Source of the DNA: Vitellaria paradoxa
Lineage: Eukaryota; Streptophyta; Magnoliopsida; Ericales; Sapotaceae
DNA length: 64,000 bases
Assembly (NCBI GenBank): GCA_019916065.1
Contig: CM034234.1
Span: 17,003,520 to 17,067,519, forward strand
Direction: 5' to 3'
A model generated the notes under the pieces. It was not told where the DNA came from, made no database searches, and saw only the letters and a program-made list of their open reading frames with translations. Both the position numbers and the translations under genes were made by a program. Within the stretch, counting starts at the first letter, position 1, and every line of letters begins with the position of its first letter. This document shows, one piece after another, positions 1 to 13,300 of the stretch.

Positions 1-415
1 AACCAAACCAAGCCAAGCCTTTTCCCACTAGGTGGGGTCGGCTATATGAATTTGTCGACGCCAATTAGATCTGTTTAGGGGCATGTCCTCCGATAAATCT
101 AGGTAGGTCAAGTCATGTTTAATGGTTTCTTTCCAGCTTCTCTTGGGTCTTCCTCTACCTCTCCTACTCCTGGCAATCTCCATACTTTCACATCTTCTAA
201 CAAGTGCCTTTGCTGGACACCTTCTAACATGGTCAAACCATCTTAATCGATTTTCTCTCATTTTATCTTCAATCAGTGCTATTCCTACTTTACCATTAAT
301 CTCCTCGTTCCTAATCCTATCTTTCCTTGTAATCCTGCACATCCACCTTAGCATCCTCATCTCCGCAACTACCATCTTCTGACCATGATTATGCTTTACT
401 GCCCAGCATTCTTAT
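1..415 (-). mobile_element. LINE (non-LTR retrotransposon) 3' end, 5'-truncated
   Basis: On the minus strand the frame reads ECWAVKHNH...MRMLRWMC, then RLRWFDHVRR and RRGRGRPKRSW, ending RRQIHIADPT and a stop at 28. This is the usual C-terminal end of plant LINE reverse-transcriptase polyproteins. After the stop comes the conserved 3' leader-like text GACCCCACCTAGTGGGAAAA and a TTGGCTTGGTTTGG tail that reaches the window edge. A TAA lies just before ECW and homology fades near 415, so the copy is 5'-truncated and inactive. It probably lies in a later intron of the folylpolyglutamate synthase gene. The target duplication cannot be seen because the 3' end is off-window. Confidence 0.85.
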
Positions 416-699
416 CCCAATTGGAAATGAAACAGACACTAAAAACAATCGTCTAAAAAATACCTTTAAATAATATGTCATTTAGAAAATACCTTCAAGC
501 AAAATATCTTTTAGATAATCATCCCAGAAATTAAATATAAATGATATGAGATAATGGGCATGTAAAAATACCTTCAGTTGGTTCCAACATTCCCAAAAAT
601 ATAGTAGAAATTTATCTTCAGATATTTCCAACCTACACAACCAATTAGAAGATCAATATTAGAATAATATAATGGAAGACTCTTTAAATAAGAAAATGT

Positions 700-850
700 A
701 TTATTACAAGGGCTAAGTTATAAAAATATGATTGTGGTTCAAATCCAAAGTTTTAAACTTCGATTCATATCAACAGGTTGTTTCCTACTTCCTATTCTTA
801 CTCTCTTCTAAGAAAGAGAATGTAACCTAGGTACTCTCTCAACAAAAATT
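700..850 (+). repeat. SINE-like fragment with Pol III box B match
   Basis: The sequence GGTTCAAATCC near 737 is an exact match to the RNA polymerase III box B consensus, with a box A-like GGGCTAAGTT about 30 bases upstream. This is the layout of a tRNA-derived SINE head. I see no clean poly(T) or poly(A) tail and no target duplication, so this is only a candidate. Confidence 0.25.
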
Positions 851-1209
851 ACAGAGAACTTTTTAGTGGAATTCACTTGGAAGTCCAAATTAGTTACTGT
901 TCTTCAAGATACAGACAAAAAATGTTAACATTTTATGACAGGTTTAATCAGTGGCCATAGTTAATTAAAAGCATGGGTTTAGCTCTCACTTAGCATCCGA
1001 GAAAAACAAAGACATGAAGCCATCAACTGGAGGAGAGACATGGAGAATTTTATTAATTCAGATACTTCTTTGACTCCCATTGATTTGGTTCTATTTAGTG
1101 TTTACCATTAAACTTCATAGACATCAACATGGGTTACACTTTTTTTTTTCTTTTTCCGGGAGGGGGGAGGGTGCAGATTAGCCACATAGATATGCATTTG
1201 AATGCTAAC

Positions 1210-2013
1210 CCATTCAGCCGGAATCTCTCTCTCACATCAACTAGGTGAGGGGAAGTAAAGAGTCCAGTCCTAAATCCACACTCCCGCAGAATTGCCTCAC
1301 AGAATGTGCACGTGGAACCCTGACATGTAAATTCTGTTAGCAGAAATAAAGAGCTTAGACACACATATCCATTTATCTCATCGCAAAGTTAAATAACAAA
1401 ATAGCATTAACTCATTAAAGGTTAAAACTATGATATGGGCATGGATATGAAATGGCATAGTCATGTGGATACAACATTTTTTTTTTTAAAGGCAACACAA
1501 CAAGTAGACAAGAAAATAAATATATATTTGCATACATATGCATGAAAATAATTATTCTTTCGTACTTATGTTACAAAAACATTTTTTTATTTGTATCAAA
1601 AAAAAATTAGCAATCATGTATCTGATCCAATGTACAAACAGGAATGTGAGTGTGATAAAGAAAACCTAAGATATGTTTAAGAAATGTCTATTTAAAAAGA
1701 AATTGAATTTTAGAATTTCTAAAATTATAAAATCTAAAGGAACTGGGGTTAGCTCAAGTTGAAAAAAATCCACCACCTGAACCAATATCATGGGTTTGAG
1801 AAATCTCAACTCATTTCCAAAAGTAAATAATATTTTCTAACCAAAAAAAAAAAAACTCCGTCAAGTGAAAGTCATGCACTCTTGCAATCAATCATCGAGT
1901 CACGAATAGAGTAGGTATGCAACGTCCTTTCAAAGCTAAAGCGTTCACATAAGAGGTTGCTTGAACCTGGTGTCTCAACTCATTTCCAAAAGTAAATAAT
2001 ATTTTCTAACCGG

Positions 2014-2057
<44 letters not shown>

Positions 2058-5000
2058 GTGAAGTGAAAGTCATGCACCCTTGCAATCAATCATCGAGTCA
2101 CGAATAGAGTAGGTATGCAACCTCCTTTCAAAGCTAAAGCGTTCACATAAGAGGTTGCTTGAACCTGGTGTCTCCACCAACTCTCTTGAGATGAAAGGAA
2201 CTCCACTCCAATGAGATTTCTTGCTTACTCCAATGGATTTGAATTAAGCAGCTGAAGAGTATCATTATTAGTCCACGTAAAATCAGAATTTTGTTGGTCA
2301 ACCTAGCAAATAAGGAACCAATGACCTGCTCCACCCTTAGTGAGTACAATCTAAAATAAAAATATTTTATCTGGTATGCCGGGAAAAAAGTTAACCGTGC
2401 ACATGGTCAAGTAGGATAAGGAGCAAACCCCACAGCGAAGGATATAGAAGGGTCATCTAGGGAAGTGGTTTTGCATGTGTAATATAAAAAGGTCATCAAG
2501 GGAAGCAATTTCGTGCAAGTAAATTACTACCTCCACAAAATTGAACATAAAGTGAAACTCAAACTCAAATGAAAGATCAACGATATGAGCATTTGGTCTA
2601 ACCTACTTAAAAATTTTAAAATAACCAACATTACCAAGCTGCAATTTTGAAGCAATCCCAGTGGACGCATTTTTAATCCAATTTGGATCATACATAATCC
2701 CCAACATTAAATTGTTGATGGTAAAGGAGACAACCTCTTCACAGTAGTGACCGCACTCCCTATCATGAATTTTATGTCCATGGTCAAACCTATGGTGCAT
2801 CCTACTCTCCCTCCTCTCGTGGCAATCCTGAGTATAGGAAATTAATGGAAACATCTGTCTATCGAATGCATCTAATAGGATAGAACCCACGTAATGTCAA
2901 GTGTGATAGGGGTGACAAGGCAACCACTATGCAAATGCATGCAACATTGACTCGACTAGCTATAATTGAGATCAATGCTTCTTTAGGAGATGTTTGGTGG
3001 GTTCAATCAAATGCTAGTCTCAACCAACGCTAAAAGCGAGAGTGATCAGATCTTAGGCGGAAAGGAATCGGTCGCTCTCACTGGAAATGGAAGTCAAGGA
3101 TCTTAGTTGTGTATTGTACCTCTTCATACTTCCTTCAGAGAAAGTAGCATCGAGACTGGTTTAGGGATTTTTCAGTTCCTTTGGACTCATTGGAACTCAC
3201 ATGTTGTTGCTACCAGTCAAAATCGAAGCCAGTAGAACTTTGGATAAGGGCAGTGGGCCTTCCTATTCATCTATGCTCGGTTGAAATTTTTAAGGTGATT
3301 GTTGACATTTGTGGAGCCTTTCTTAGAGTCACTGAAGCCAACGTACTCAAATCTCACCTATGCTGGGCCAGGATGTGCGTCATGAACATCCGCAAAATTG
3401 GGAACAAGCAACAGGCTGCAAACTACACTGAAAATCCTTCCCCCATGCAGGAGGAACAAAACTGAAGCAAGGCTCAACGACAACTACAATAATTATAGGA
3501 CAACAAAACAAAATATACTAAGACTTTAGGGATGCTACTAAAAACTCCCCCGGGCTGATAAGCAACTCGAATTCGTCAAGTGATGCACTCCTACAATTAA
3601 TCACCGGGACATGAACAAAGTGGATGTGCAACCTCCTTCCGACGCTCAAGTGCACTCGTAAGGTTGATTTGAACTGTGTCCCCACTAATAAGGATGCTCT
3701 TTTGTGATCTGAAGATCATTAGTTCAATACTTGAAAACGACCTCTCTAGTTACTAGGTCAAGATTGCCATACATCATCATGTTTTTCTTTAAACTTGTAT
3801 TGTGTTTTATGCTTGAATCGATGGACATGCTAGTCCTCCAGGTGCCCAAATAGTGGCTCCTAACAGTCTGATTCTCAATAATAAAAGATACATCTAAACA
3901 CATGTCTAACACTTGTTAGAGGAGTGTAGGAAAGTGTTGATGTCTAATATTGAAATGCATCTTCTCAGACGTACATGTATCTATAGAATATTAGCCACCA
4001 TTTCACCTAAAAGCTTAAGCTATTAAGGAATGGGTAATTTTATTATTTATATTAATTTATTTTCTCTCAACACATCCCTTCACGTGTGGCCAGTTTGACT
4101 TTTTATTTTTTAAGAGGTCGAACAAGAAAGACTATTAACTTTCTAAGTAGAGGTGAGGGTTAAGAACTTTGTTTGTTCTAACATCATGTTAGTGTGTCAG
4201 CCACCGTCTCACCCAAAATTTTAAGCTAATTAGGGAATGGGCAATTTTATTATTTATATTGACTTATTTTCTTCCAACAATAATCTTAGCATTAGAACAA
4301 TTAGTAATTAAGGGATAAAAATGGATCAAAAAAATAATTAAGGGAAATTCGAGTAGGCCTCCTTGATGTTTGGCCTTCAGGCAACTAAGCCTGTACTTAA
4401 TCCAAATTAATGTCAGTATCTCTTAAACTAAAAGATACAAAAAGGAAAGGAAAATTTTCTCTCTCCATGGCTGTCACCTCTTTGCTTAGAGAAACTGGCC
4501 GGTACCTCCATTTTCTTCTTCATATAGAATGCCTAATTTTCAACTTGAATCTTCTTTTTCTCCTCTAAAACTTAAACCAATGTGATGCCTAAAACCCTAT
4601 TTATCTCTCTACATGTAAAGATAAATCCATTCTCTCTCTAGTTTCCCTCTCTTGCCAATCCCTCGTCATATCACTTTTTCATTTCTCCTGAAAACAAAAA
4701 CGACACATACATGTACACAAGTATAAGAAAAGAAGATAGATGACACCAAAGCAAACACGGATCAACTCGTCACATGGGGAAAAAAATTCCACAAAGTTGA
4801 TAAACTCATTTCTCATCTCCATCCAACTCACATGGAGCAATCATTCCCTTGCATTTGCCAAAGAATAATTCTGATCCAACCACATTGTACAAGGCATTCC
4901 CAATTGAACCAAACACAAATGATTTCTTGATATCTTCAGTCACAATAATGGTATCATAATCTTACCCCATTAAGGACTTCACCCGGACTAATATGTCCAT

Positions 5001-6816
5001 TAATACCTGAATCTAGCACAAAGACCAACATCTTGAACTCTTCATTAGTTTTAACTTCAAGTCCAAATCAGCCCATAGTAGACCGACATACATATAGGCT
5101 GTATGGGAAAAATACTTATAATATGGTTGTGCCACAAGAGAAACTTCGTATCCAATCTGGCTGTCGAGCTTGTGCCTACTATCCACATCTGTATTTCTTA
5201 AAAACACATTTCAATATTAGAGTTTTCTAAGTCAGGCACCTTATATTGAAGGACTGGCACACTCTTCTATGCATAGAAAGGAATAAATAGATCTTTTACA
5301 TTAGAACAGAAATGAAACTTGAAACAAATTGCAAGAATAAGAAATAAGACATCTTAGTCAGAGTGATTATAATGATCAAAAGCTTAATCTGATTAATCAA
5401 CCAAATGAATTAATATGGTTAAAATGTGTATGTACCTTTCCTTTAGTTCCTGCAACATGGATAATTTTAAGGCCAGATATATGTTCCTCCAATTGTAAAA
5501 TCTGTTGAGAAAATACACACTCATTTTAGCCCAATTCATAAAATATATATTAAAGTACTTAAAATAATGCTAAATCATAATCTGATGACCAATTGGAAAA
5601 ACCACAATGATTTGATGTCAAGGCATATTTTTCACGACTACAATAAGGAAAAAGTTTTTCTTAAAACTTTTCATATTTAGCTATTGTTGTGCCTCTTAAC
5701 ATCTCTTCTTCTTTCTCTTCCTTTTCATTTCTTTTTTCATCTTTATTTCAGAAATTAACACAATAATATGACAAGAAGAACTACAACAACAACAAAAACG
5801 CTAACATCTTCTACTTAAAAAAAAAAGGATGAAGAAGAAGAAGAAGAAGAAGAAAAAGAAAAATCAAATTTATACTTAAAAGAATGAGAAGAGTGGATCA
5901 AAAGAAATAAATGGGCTTTTTATTTTATGAAAGACCAGAGGCCGCTCAATACACATAACTCTTTCCTATGCGGGATCTGGGGAGAGCCAACATAACATTC
6001 TCACCCCAATAATTGGAGAGACTATTTCCAAATAACCTTACCATTGTGTAAAGGCTAAAAACAATAATATAAGATTGTTGAAATAGTTTGATATACATCA
6101 TTGGGTCCATTTCTTAATAGCCTAAACTTTTGAAACAATTGGTTACTTAACATGGTATTAAAACTCTATTTATGAGAGATTATAGGTTTAAGTCTCGTTA
6201 TTAATATTTATTTTCATTTTGTTCTTGTGCACTCTAGTCAATTTGTGTTGGTGTGCCTTGTTTGATTCAATTTGTTTGTCTCTACTCCACAAACAAGTTC
6301 AGGTCGCAAGTGAGAGGGAGTGTTGAAATAACTTAATATAATTGTTGGGCCCATTTTGTGACAACTTGAGCTTTTGGAAAAATTGGTGACTTAACAAAGA
6401 TAGATATCTGCTAAGGCCCCACTACACTGGTTTTGTTTTGTGGCCTGAATGAATGAAGATGGTTAGTACCACCAATACCTAACATAAATACTGGAAGTCT
6501 ACCTCTTGTGTGTTGTACTTCACAGAAATGTAAAATGAATTACCGAATATATTATCTTCTCACTGTCAGCACTTCAAGGATGTTAGTATAGTACTAAGTT
6601 TTACCTTAATATACATCAACATCCTATCCAACTTTCCATTCTTACTAACTATGGGTGATCTATCTCCACGCTTTTGGCGAGTAATAAGAGAGGAAAGTGC
6701 TTCCATGGCCATTTCATATGCAGAAGAAAGAGGCATGTCTTGCAAGTTTTCTACAACGGATACATCGCTTCCCAGTTTTTCCATGATCTGACATAACATC
6801 TTTGTGCACCTAAATC
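1210..6816 (-). CDS. Folylpolyglutamate synthase (FPGS), 5' part, runs off the left edge
   Basis: FPGS adds glutamate residues to folates using ATP, which keeps folate cofactors in the cell. Three exons join in phase. Exon A is 6605-6816: it reads [20 protein letters not shown] and has an acceptor at 6816, with the first ATG at 6799. Exon B is 5436-5501 ([22 protein letters not shown]). Exon C is 1210-1319 ([16 protein letters not shown], then [20 protein letters not shown]). The ATP-binding P-loop GTKGKGS is split exactly by the B/C intron, and [11 protein letters not shown] is the family's folate-site signature. All junctions are GT-AG. The remaining roughly 400 codons must lie left of the window, past the LINE at position 1. 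A further 5' exon, perhaps with an organelle transit peptide, may exist above 6816, but I did not find it. The family call is firm; compartment and paralogue are unknown. Confidence 0.85.
1804..2170. repeat. Tandem duplication, two copies, with expanded A-tract
   Basis: Copy 1 (1804-1972) and copy 2 (1973-2170) are almost identical over about 169 bases, beginning CTCAACTCATTTCC and ending GAACCTGGTG. They differ mainly in an internal A-run: 13 A in copy 1 and 40 A (2014-2053) in copy 2. Read on the minus strand, each unit has a box B-like GGTTCAAGCAACC and ends in poly(T), so it may derive from a 5'-truncated SINE. It lies in an FPGS intron. Confidence 0.8.
3181..3470 (+). mobile_element. LINE ORF1 remnant (DUF4283-type domain)
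   Basis: The translation contains [20 protein letters not shown], then [12 protein letters not shown] and WARMCV. This is the conserved pattern (V-R-x-x-GLP-x-H-L-W..., GGF-x-x-V-D, WARI-x-V) of the ORF1/DUF4283 domain in plant LINEs and related proteins. No reverse transcriptase follows, so this is an isolated fragment in an FPGS intron. It is in the opposite orientation to the LINE at position 1. Confidence 0.6.
3566..3690. repeat. Diverged third copy of the 1804-2170 repeat unit
   Basis: GTCAAGTGATGCACTCCTAC through the GGTTGATTTGAACTGTGTCC stretch follows the 1804-2170 unit in order: GCACTC...CAATTAATCA...GTGCAACCTCCTT...GGTTG..TTGAAC..GTGTC. It has many substitutions. This shows the unit is dispersed and older than the tandem event. 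On the minus strand it carries GTTCAAATC, a box B-like motif. Confidence 0.55.
5835..5862. repeat. (GAA)n microsatellite
   Basis: About nine AAG/GAA units in an FPGS intron, close to a poly(A) run. Simple sequence with no further structure. Confidence 0.9.
6076..6396 (+). mobile_element. TRIM (terminal-repeat retrotransposon in miniature), complete
   Basis: Two direct terminal repeats, 6076-6152 (77 bp) and 6321-6396 (76 bp), both begin TGTTGAAATA and end CTTAACA, giving TG...CA termini. The first is followed immediately by TGGTATTAAAACTC, a decayed match to the TGGTATCAGAGC primer-binding site for initiator methionine tRNA. A purine tract GAGAGGGAG sits just before the second repeat. The element is flanked on both sides by the 5-bp duplication AAGAT (6071-6075 and 6397-6401). 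At 321 bp with no coding capacity it fits the TRIM class. It lies in the first visible FPGS intron. The repeats differ at many positions, so the insertion is old. Confidence 0.9.
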
Positions 6817-8209
6817 CTGAACATTAGATAACAATGGTTGGTAAAGTCAAAGTAAATCATCTGCATTAGAACAATGGCTTGTACAGAATTGCAATCCACA
6901 CTCTATCAGCATTGATAAAGTGCTAGAAGATTATAAAACCAAGGACTGCCTGAATAAAATTTCAGTAAGATAATGAACCTGAACTCTCACATCAGTAAAA
7001 TTAGTACACAAGACAAATAACCACCATACATAAGATTTTTAATTAAGTTAATTATTATGCGAACCTGTCCATGTATTTTATATATATATATATATAAAAT
7101 AGATTTTAAACTAAATTACTAAATTAATTATTTTTAAAACCCTGTCATGATATTAGCTTATTACCTATATTAATCTAAACATACCCTCTATTTAATTCTT
7201 GGAAAGAATAAAAGGAAACGCCTCAAGAAAACAAAAAACCAGCTTGAACTATTCTCTATTCATTTCCCCAGTTCTATCATATACTTATGCAGTCTTTGGA
7301 CTTCCAGCAGAATTAAAATCTCGCGCACAGGCAGATTACACTAAACTGCAAAAAATTAAAACTCATTTAACGGATCCAGAAAACGGAGACACCAAATATA
7401 TATATATATATATATATGTATGTATACACATATCCTGTTGAAGCTAGACAGAGAAAGCGAGACAGTCAATATTTGGGTTCTCAGTTTTGGCACTTACTCT
7501 TTCATGGCTGTCTGAGATGAGACTGAGACTGGAATTTGCCCAACACCCCCATTAAACTGCTTACTTTGCCCCTCTCTCTCTCTTCCCCCCCCCCCCACCT
7601 CCCTACCTCTTACAACAAAGATTCCCCTCCCCCGAGCATATGCTCTCTTCCAATATCATTTTTGTCTCTCTCTCTCTCTCTCTCTCTCTACATGTATAGT
7701 GGTCTGTTTATCTGTCTCTTCGCGTGGGATAGCGGCTATTTTAGTCCTTATAATAAGCGAAAATATAAACGTCACCAAGCATCTTGATTTTGATTCTAAT
7801 CATTAGGGTTTCTTGGGCCCATTATTTATTTATTTATTTTTTATTATTATTATGTTTTTAATTATTTTCGATGCTTTTGGATGCATATATACAAAACAAA
7901 CTTATGATGGTTTAGGAAGTGTAAATTTTTAATTTTTTTTTGTAATTAATTATTAAATATTAATTTTTTTGTGTTTAAGAAAAAAAAATTAGTTTTTTGT
8001 TTGGCAAGAAAAAAAATTAATTTTTTCTTTTTAACTATTTGTTAATTTGATATTTTTATATTTGAAAGTTTAAAAAAAATAAAAATATAAGAGCGTGAAT
8101 TTAATCATTTTATAAAAAAATGTAAAAATTAATAATTGATAGCTGAGACATCACTTACTGATCGATTCCCAAACAGAACCTTAATCTTTCCAAGTTTCTT
8201 GGGCTTCAC

Positions 8210-8247
<38 letters not shown>

Positions 8248-10366
8248 TTTAAAATATTTTCCGTACCCTTAAATGTTTTAAAGCAATATAAAATTACCCT
8301 TTCCAATGGTTAGATTTGTCAAATTACTCCAAATTATGTAATAGTATTGCCAAATGATAAAAATAATAATTATTTATGTTTAACTTGAAATTTTAATTTA
8401 AAAAATATAGTCAAAGTATATAAAAAAAAAAAAAAAGTTTTGAGTGTACCCCCAAAAAAAGGTTGAAGTGTAAATTATATTTTGTAACCTTACACTTTAT
8501 AACAAAATTCGTCCGCCAAATTAGCCATTGATGGTAAATGAAAAATATCATAGTCATGTGTGATATCTTTTTTACCTTTTTTATAATATATAAAATATTC
8601 AAAACAATTAAAATCTAGAAAGTTAAGAAAAAAGGGAAATAATTTAAAATATTTTTACTTTATTTTACTATTTCTCATTTTCAGACACTAATTTTAATTT
8701 TGGAGATGAAGTCAAGGACTAAACCAAGATTTATAATTAGTAGAAATAAAATTATATTTTTAAAATAAATAAGAATAAAAGTAAAAATATAGTGAGACAA
8801 ACATATAGAAAAATATACACATATATACTTTATAAGAAAAATAACTAAATTAATTGAATGTTAGTATGATTTTTCAAATCAATAGAGCCAAACCCTAGTG
8901 AACCTTTTTTTGGATCCCCCCATGGATGAAAAGGACTATAATTTGAGAAGGCAAATGTTTTTTTTTTTTAATTATTATTTTTACATATGATGATCTCAAT
9001 GATATTGTAGACATTTTATATAGAGTTTAAAAGATAAAAGTGATATACCATATGATTTTAACATGTTAATTACCCTATTTTCTTTTTGAATTTGACAACT
9101 AAATTAACATAAGAATTTAGTTGTAATAAATATTTCAAAATAATATATATGAATAAAATGAATTATTTGTGAAGATAAGTAGAATCAATAAAATTGTAAA
9201 AATTAAAGTAATCAAAATCAATCAAAATAATTTAATTATTTGGTTTAACAAGTTTGGTTCAATTTAAATTCAATTCAATTTGTTTGATCGGTGTTATTTT
9301 CATTTATTTATTTATTTTGGGTGAACGAATCAACCAAAACTAATTAAATTTTGTATACTAATTGAGGTTTGTATATATATTAAATTTTATACACATGTAT
9401 GATACGTATTTCACATATATATATATATATATTTTTTGAATAGAACACTCTAACCCAATGTCAAATTTGGGAGTAAGATAAAAATTATAAACACACACAA
9501 AACCCGAACTATCCTAATGCGAGACAACCCCACCTAATTAACTCTTTAGGCCAAAACCCAAATTGAAAAAGAATTAGACAACTAGAGAAATACACTTGGT
9601 TTTTTTTTAACATATTTATTGTTTTTTGTTTTTTAATTTTTTACTTTCAATTGGATGAATGTGTTTGAATTCTTAAACTTTTTCAAAAAAAATTTTAGAA
9701 AACTCCAAATTTTTTCAATTTTATCCAATCAAATTTCGTCATTACTTTTATATCACTTTAACACCAATTTATAATTTTTTTTTAACTTTTTCAAAACTCC
9801 AAACGCCTTATAAAATGCCTATTTCAATAGCTCTTAATAATAAATAGATACAAAAATACAATGAGATTTTTGGTTATCAGTTTCCTTTCTTTTATTTTTA
9901 ATTGGATCGAATGTGAAGGCCAATGATGCTAACTTAAAAAAAGAAAGAAAAAACCCAACCAATTTAAATCATTTCAGCTCTCAATTTCTTCGGTTGTTCT
10001 GTTGAAAAAAATTAATGACCAAAAAATTTCGACAACGTCCATTTCATATTTCGAGCCAACGGATAGCTTGCTCTCTGGATTTGAACACAAAAGGAAAACA
10101 AGACTGTTTGGCATTAAAGCCTAAGATTTGTTTGCAACAAGAGGCAAATGAAAACTAAAGCAACCTAAAGCATTCTTCTGAAAAAAGAGATCCCAAAGTA
10201 TAGCATCCTGAAAATAAAGGCTAAATTACATTTGGTTCCTTTATACTTATACTTTGATGTAGCCTGCAAGATAATTTTGATCGATATATATATATATATA
10301 TATAATTTTTGTTATGCTATTCTCTGTTCTCAATGATGTATCATCGACGCCAATATTTGATTATAC
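6817..10366. other. Intergenic: FPGS upstream region and downstream flank of the GNAT-BRCT gene
   Basis: No convincing gene. It holds an (AT)n run at 7396-7417, CT-rich blocks at 7569-7583 and 7666-7690, a 12-C run at 7585-7596 and an (ATT)n run at 8210-8245. CT-rich DNA just upstream of the minus-strand FPGS gene may be promoter or leader sequence. The stretch 7900-10200 is AT-rich with poly(T) and poly(A) tracts and no recognisable coding sequence. 10200-10366 is probably the 3' UTR of the GNAT-BRCT gene. Confidence 0.6.
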
Positions 10367-13300
10367 CTAAAGGGATTCGGCAAACTGGGGAGCGTCCAAC
10401 TCTAGCTCCTGCTTCATGATGCAGTTCATAAACCAGTCACCGCTGAAAGTCCACGTCCCTTTCTTTACAGCTAATAGGGCTTCTTCCATGTCCTCTTCAC
10501 ATGCCAAAAAGATAATTTTTGAGACTTGATTAAGTTGGTCCAGTCTACGAATTACCTAAACAAATATATAAAATAGGAAAAAATATGAATAATTTAGACT
10601 TCAACTTAACTCACTCAATACTCACCAACAAAAAAAAAAAAAACTCAACTAATCAAAATAATGCCATTCCAATCTAAAATATAATATATCAAAACAAATG
10701 ACTAAATAAAATCAAAATTGACTTCATTTTGGTAAAAAAATCTAAAAATATACATATTATTTTATCAAGCTAACCACTTTATACTTGTGATCAAATTCAG
10801 CTGATTGAGGCCACAAATCAAATTTCTTTTTTTTTTTATTTAAAAGCTGAACTCAAGCAGGTTAATTCATGGCCACCCCAACAGATGACTTGAAACAACC
10901 CCAAAAGGAAAGCGATGGACCTCATGCAGGTTGGTTTCAGAAAGCAGAAAACATGGTGCTTGTGATTGTCTCAAGGTAAATTATACCCGCATAAGAACTT
11001 CCATGTTTATAATGATAATGTAAATATTACCGAAGTTTAAAAATTGAGCTGCCAATAAAAAAAAGAGTACCACTTTAATAATTAAAAAAATAATAAGAAA
11101 AAAGAAAGAAAGAAGGAAAAATATGAAGTCAATAAAGTTTTGACAGACAGCCAAATCTAGGCAGCTCACACTAGCTGCTCTCCCTGCCTCCAAAAACTAC
11201 AGAGTACCAACAAATGGGAGCATCTGCCTATATTTGTTCTCATATTTGTCTTTTTATTTTAGCATTAGTAGCAGAAGAATCTAATAAAGCATATGGCAAC
11301 GGCATAAAACTCGTGAAAATGTTCATCAGAACTCAAAGTAAAAATATTACATGGTGCACTGGATATGACTTGCCTTAATTTCCTTTGGTGAAAAGTTATC
11401 ATGATTAATGTTCAGATATTGAGCTAAGTTTGAAAATTAACAATAATGTTGAATATACAACAGAATTTATTTTAGAGAGTTAGAAAAGGATTGGTTGCAG
11501 AAAAATTTTAGCATGCTTTCCTGGCAGCTATTTACCATTTTGGCTATTTTCTTTGCTTTAAATGCAAGTGTATAACATACAAAATGGACTATGCATGATG
11601 CAGTAGTATTAACCAATAATCACTTGTTCAGGCTCTAAGAACATACATTTCCACCAGCAGACTTGACAATGGCTGAGACGATACGAACAGGGGGTTGAAG
11701 ATGAGCTGCAAGGCATATGTCATAACCTTCAAGCAAAGCTTGGGGTCTTTCTCTTGCTCTCAGAACGGCAGCCTTTAAGTCAGTTTTGTACCTCAACTCA
11801 TACTCTTCATCTTTCAAAAGAAAAGCCATCTCATCTGTAAATGGGGAAAAAATCATAACAAGTTCAAATAAACACATTAAAGTGCATAAGAATGCATTAG
11901 TAATAAAAGCTACATGAGGCTTAAGACTTACCCACAAATCTGCCCTGACGGCAGCTTTCTTTTAACCAGTTGGGTGTGATTATCCAAGCTCTGTACCAGG
12001 AAACAGTTCGAAGTTATAGCAAAACAACCAGCGTGCTCAAGCCAAGTCAATTTCAAGCTTACACAGTAATAAGCAGGAGCACAACAGTAAAATGACGTTA
12101 AAAAGAACAGGACTACGGTCCATAAACTATGGTGCAGAACAACATATACCAAAACTTACAGCTACAAGAACACTAAGTAAGATTTCACACTTCTATGATT
12201 AGATGGTTCATTTGTTACTATTCTTAAGATATTATTACACTAAGATCGCAAATTAGTCCAGCATCATTCCCAGACAACTGCAGTATTCCACGTCATTCCG
12301 ATCCTCCACAAACATCCTATCCAATCAGTTAATGTAATAGTATAGCTAAAACACTCACCCTGCTAACCCGAATTAAGAATCTAGAATCAAATATAACTTT
12401 AGTAATTGGTATTTCTAGAATTGTTTCTGGAGTAAACAATAGCTACCCATACCTTTATCCACCTGAAACACCAACTATTAATAACTGACATGAGAAGTTA
12501 CAACACACCGCCATGGAGATATATATTGCCAACATATATGTAATAATAAAGAAAACTAAAAGCAACCTGAGAGGGAGGGAAAGGTGTTGAGTTTGGGATT
12601 GAACGATTAGAGAAAATTTATAGATCTCAAACAATTAGAGAAGTGATCAAATGGAGCCTTCACAATTTCTACTTGAACTAAAAGTCAATTCAAAAGTTTT
12701 AATGTATATGTTGTATACATATTAATTATACACTCATGAAACACATAATTACAAAAGCATCAACCTGTCCACACACAAGCACAATAAATCATAATTTTTT
12801 CATTATATACAGACACATATGGACATAGAGATTATTATAATAGTAGACTATAGAAAATAAACTACAAAATAGTAATAGAAGCAGTGGCACAACTTTGTAA
12901 TAGTCTAAGAAACTGACCCCGAACAGAGAGCAGTGCAGAAATTCAAAGTTTTTCTGACTTTTCCAGTGACGACATGTGTGCTCAGACTTCCATCAGAGGT
13001 GACAGCCCCACCGAGGTATTCAATAATCTGTATTCATGAAATTAAGCAATGGTATGAATGAGCATAAAAATAATTCATAATGCAAGTCAAATTCACCATA
13101 TGAATGGATGGTAAAACAAAATCTAAACAAGGAAATCAATAAAACCCATGATCCAATCTGATGCATGAATAGTATTAAAAAACTAAGGGCAGTAACTTCT
13201 ACTTCAAATACTCTCCGCATCAAAGCAACAAGAACTCCAATCTATATCCACAAAAGAAAATTTTATACTTGGTGATTTGTGAAATTTAACCTTAATAGGA

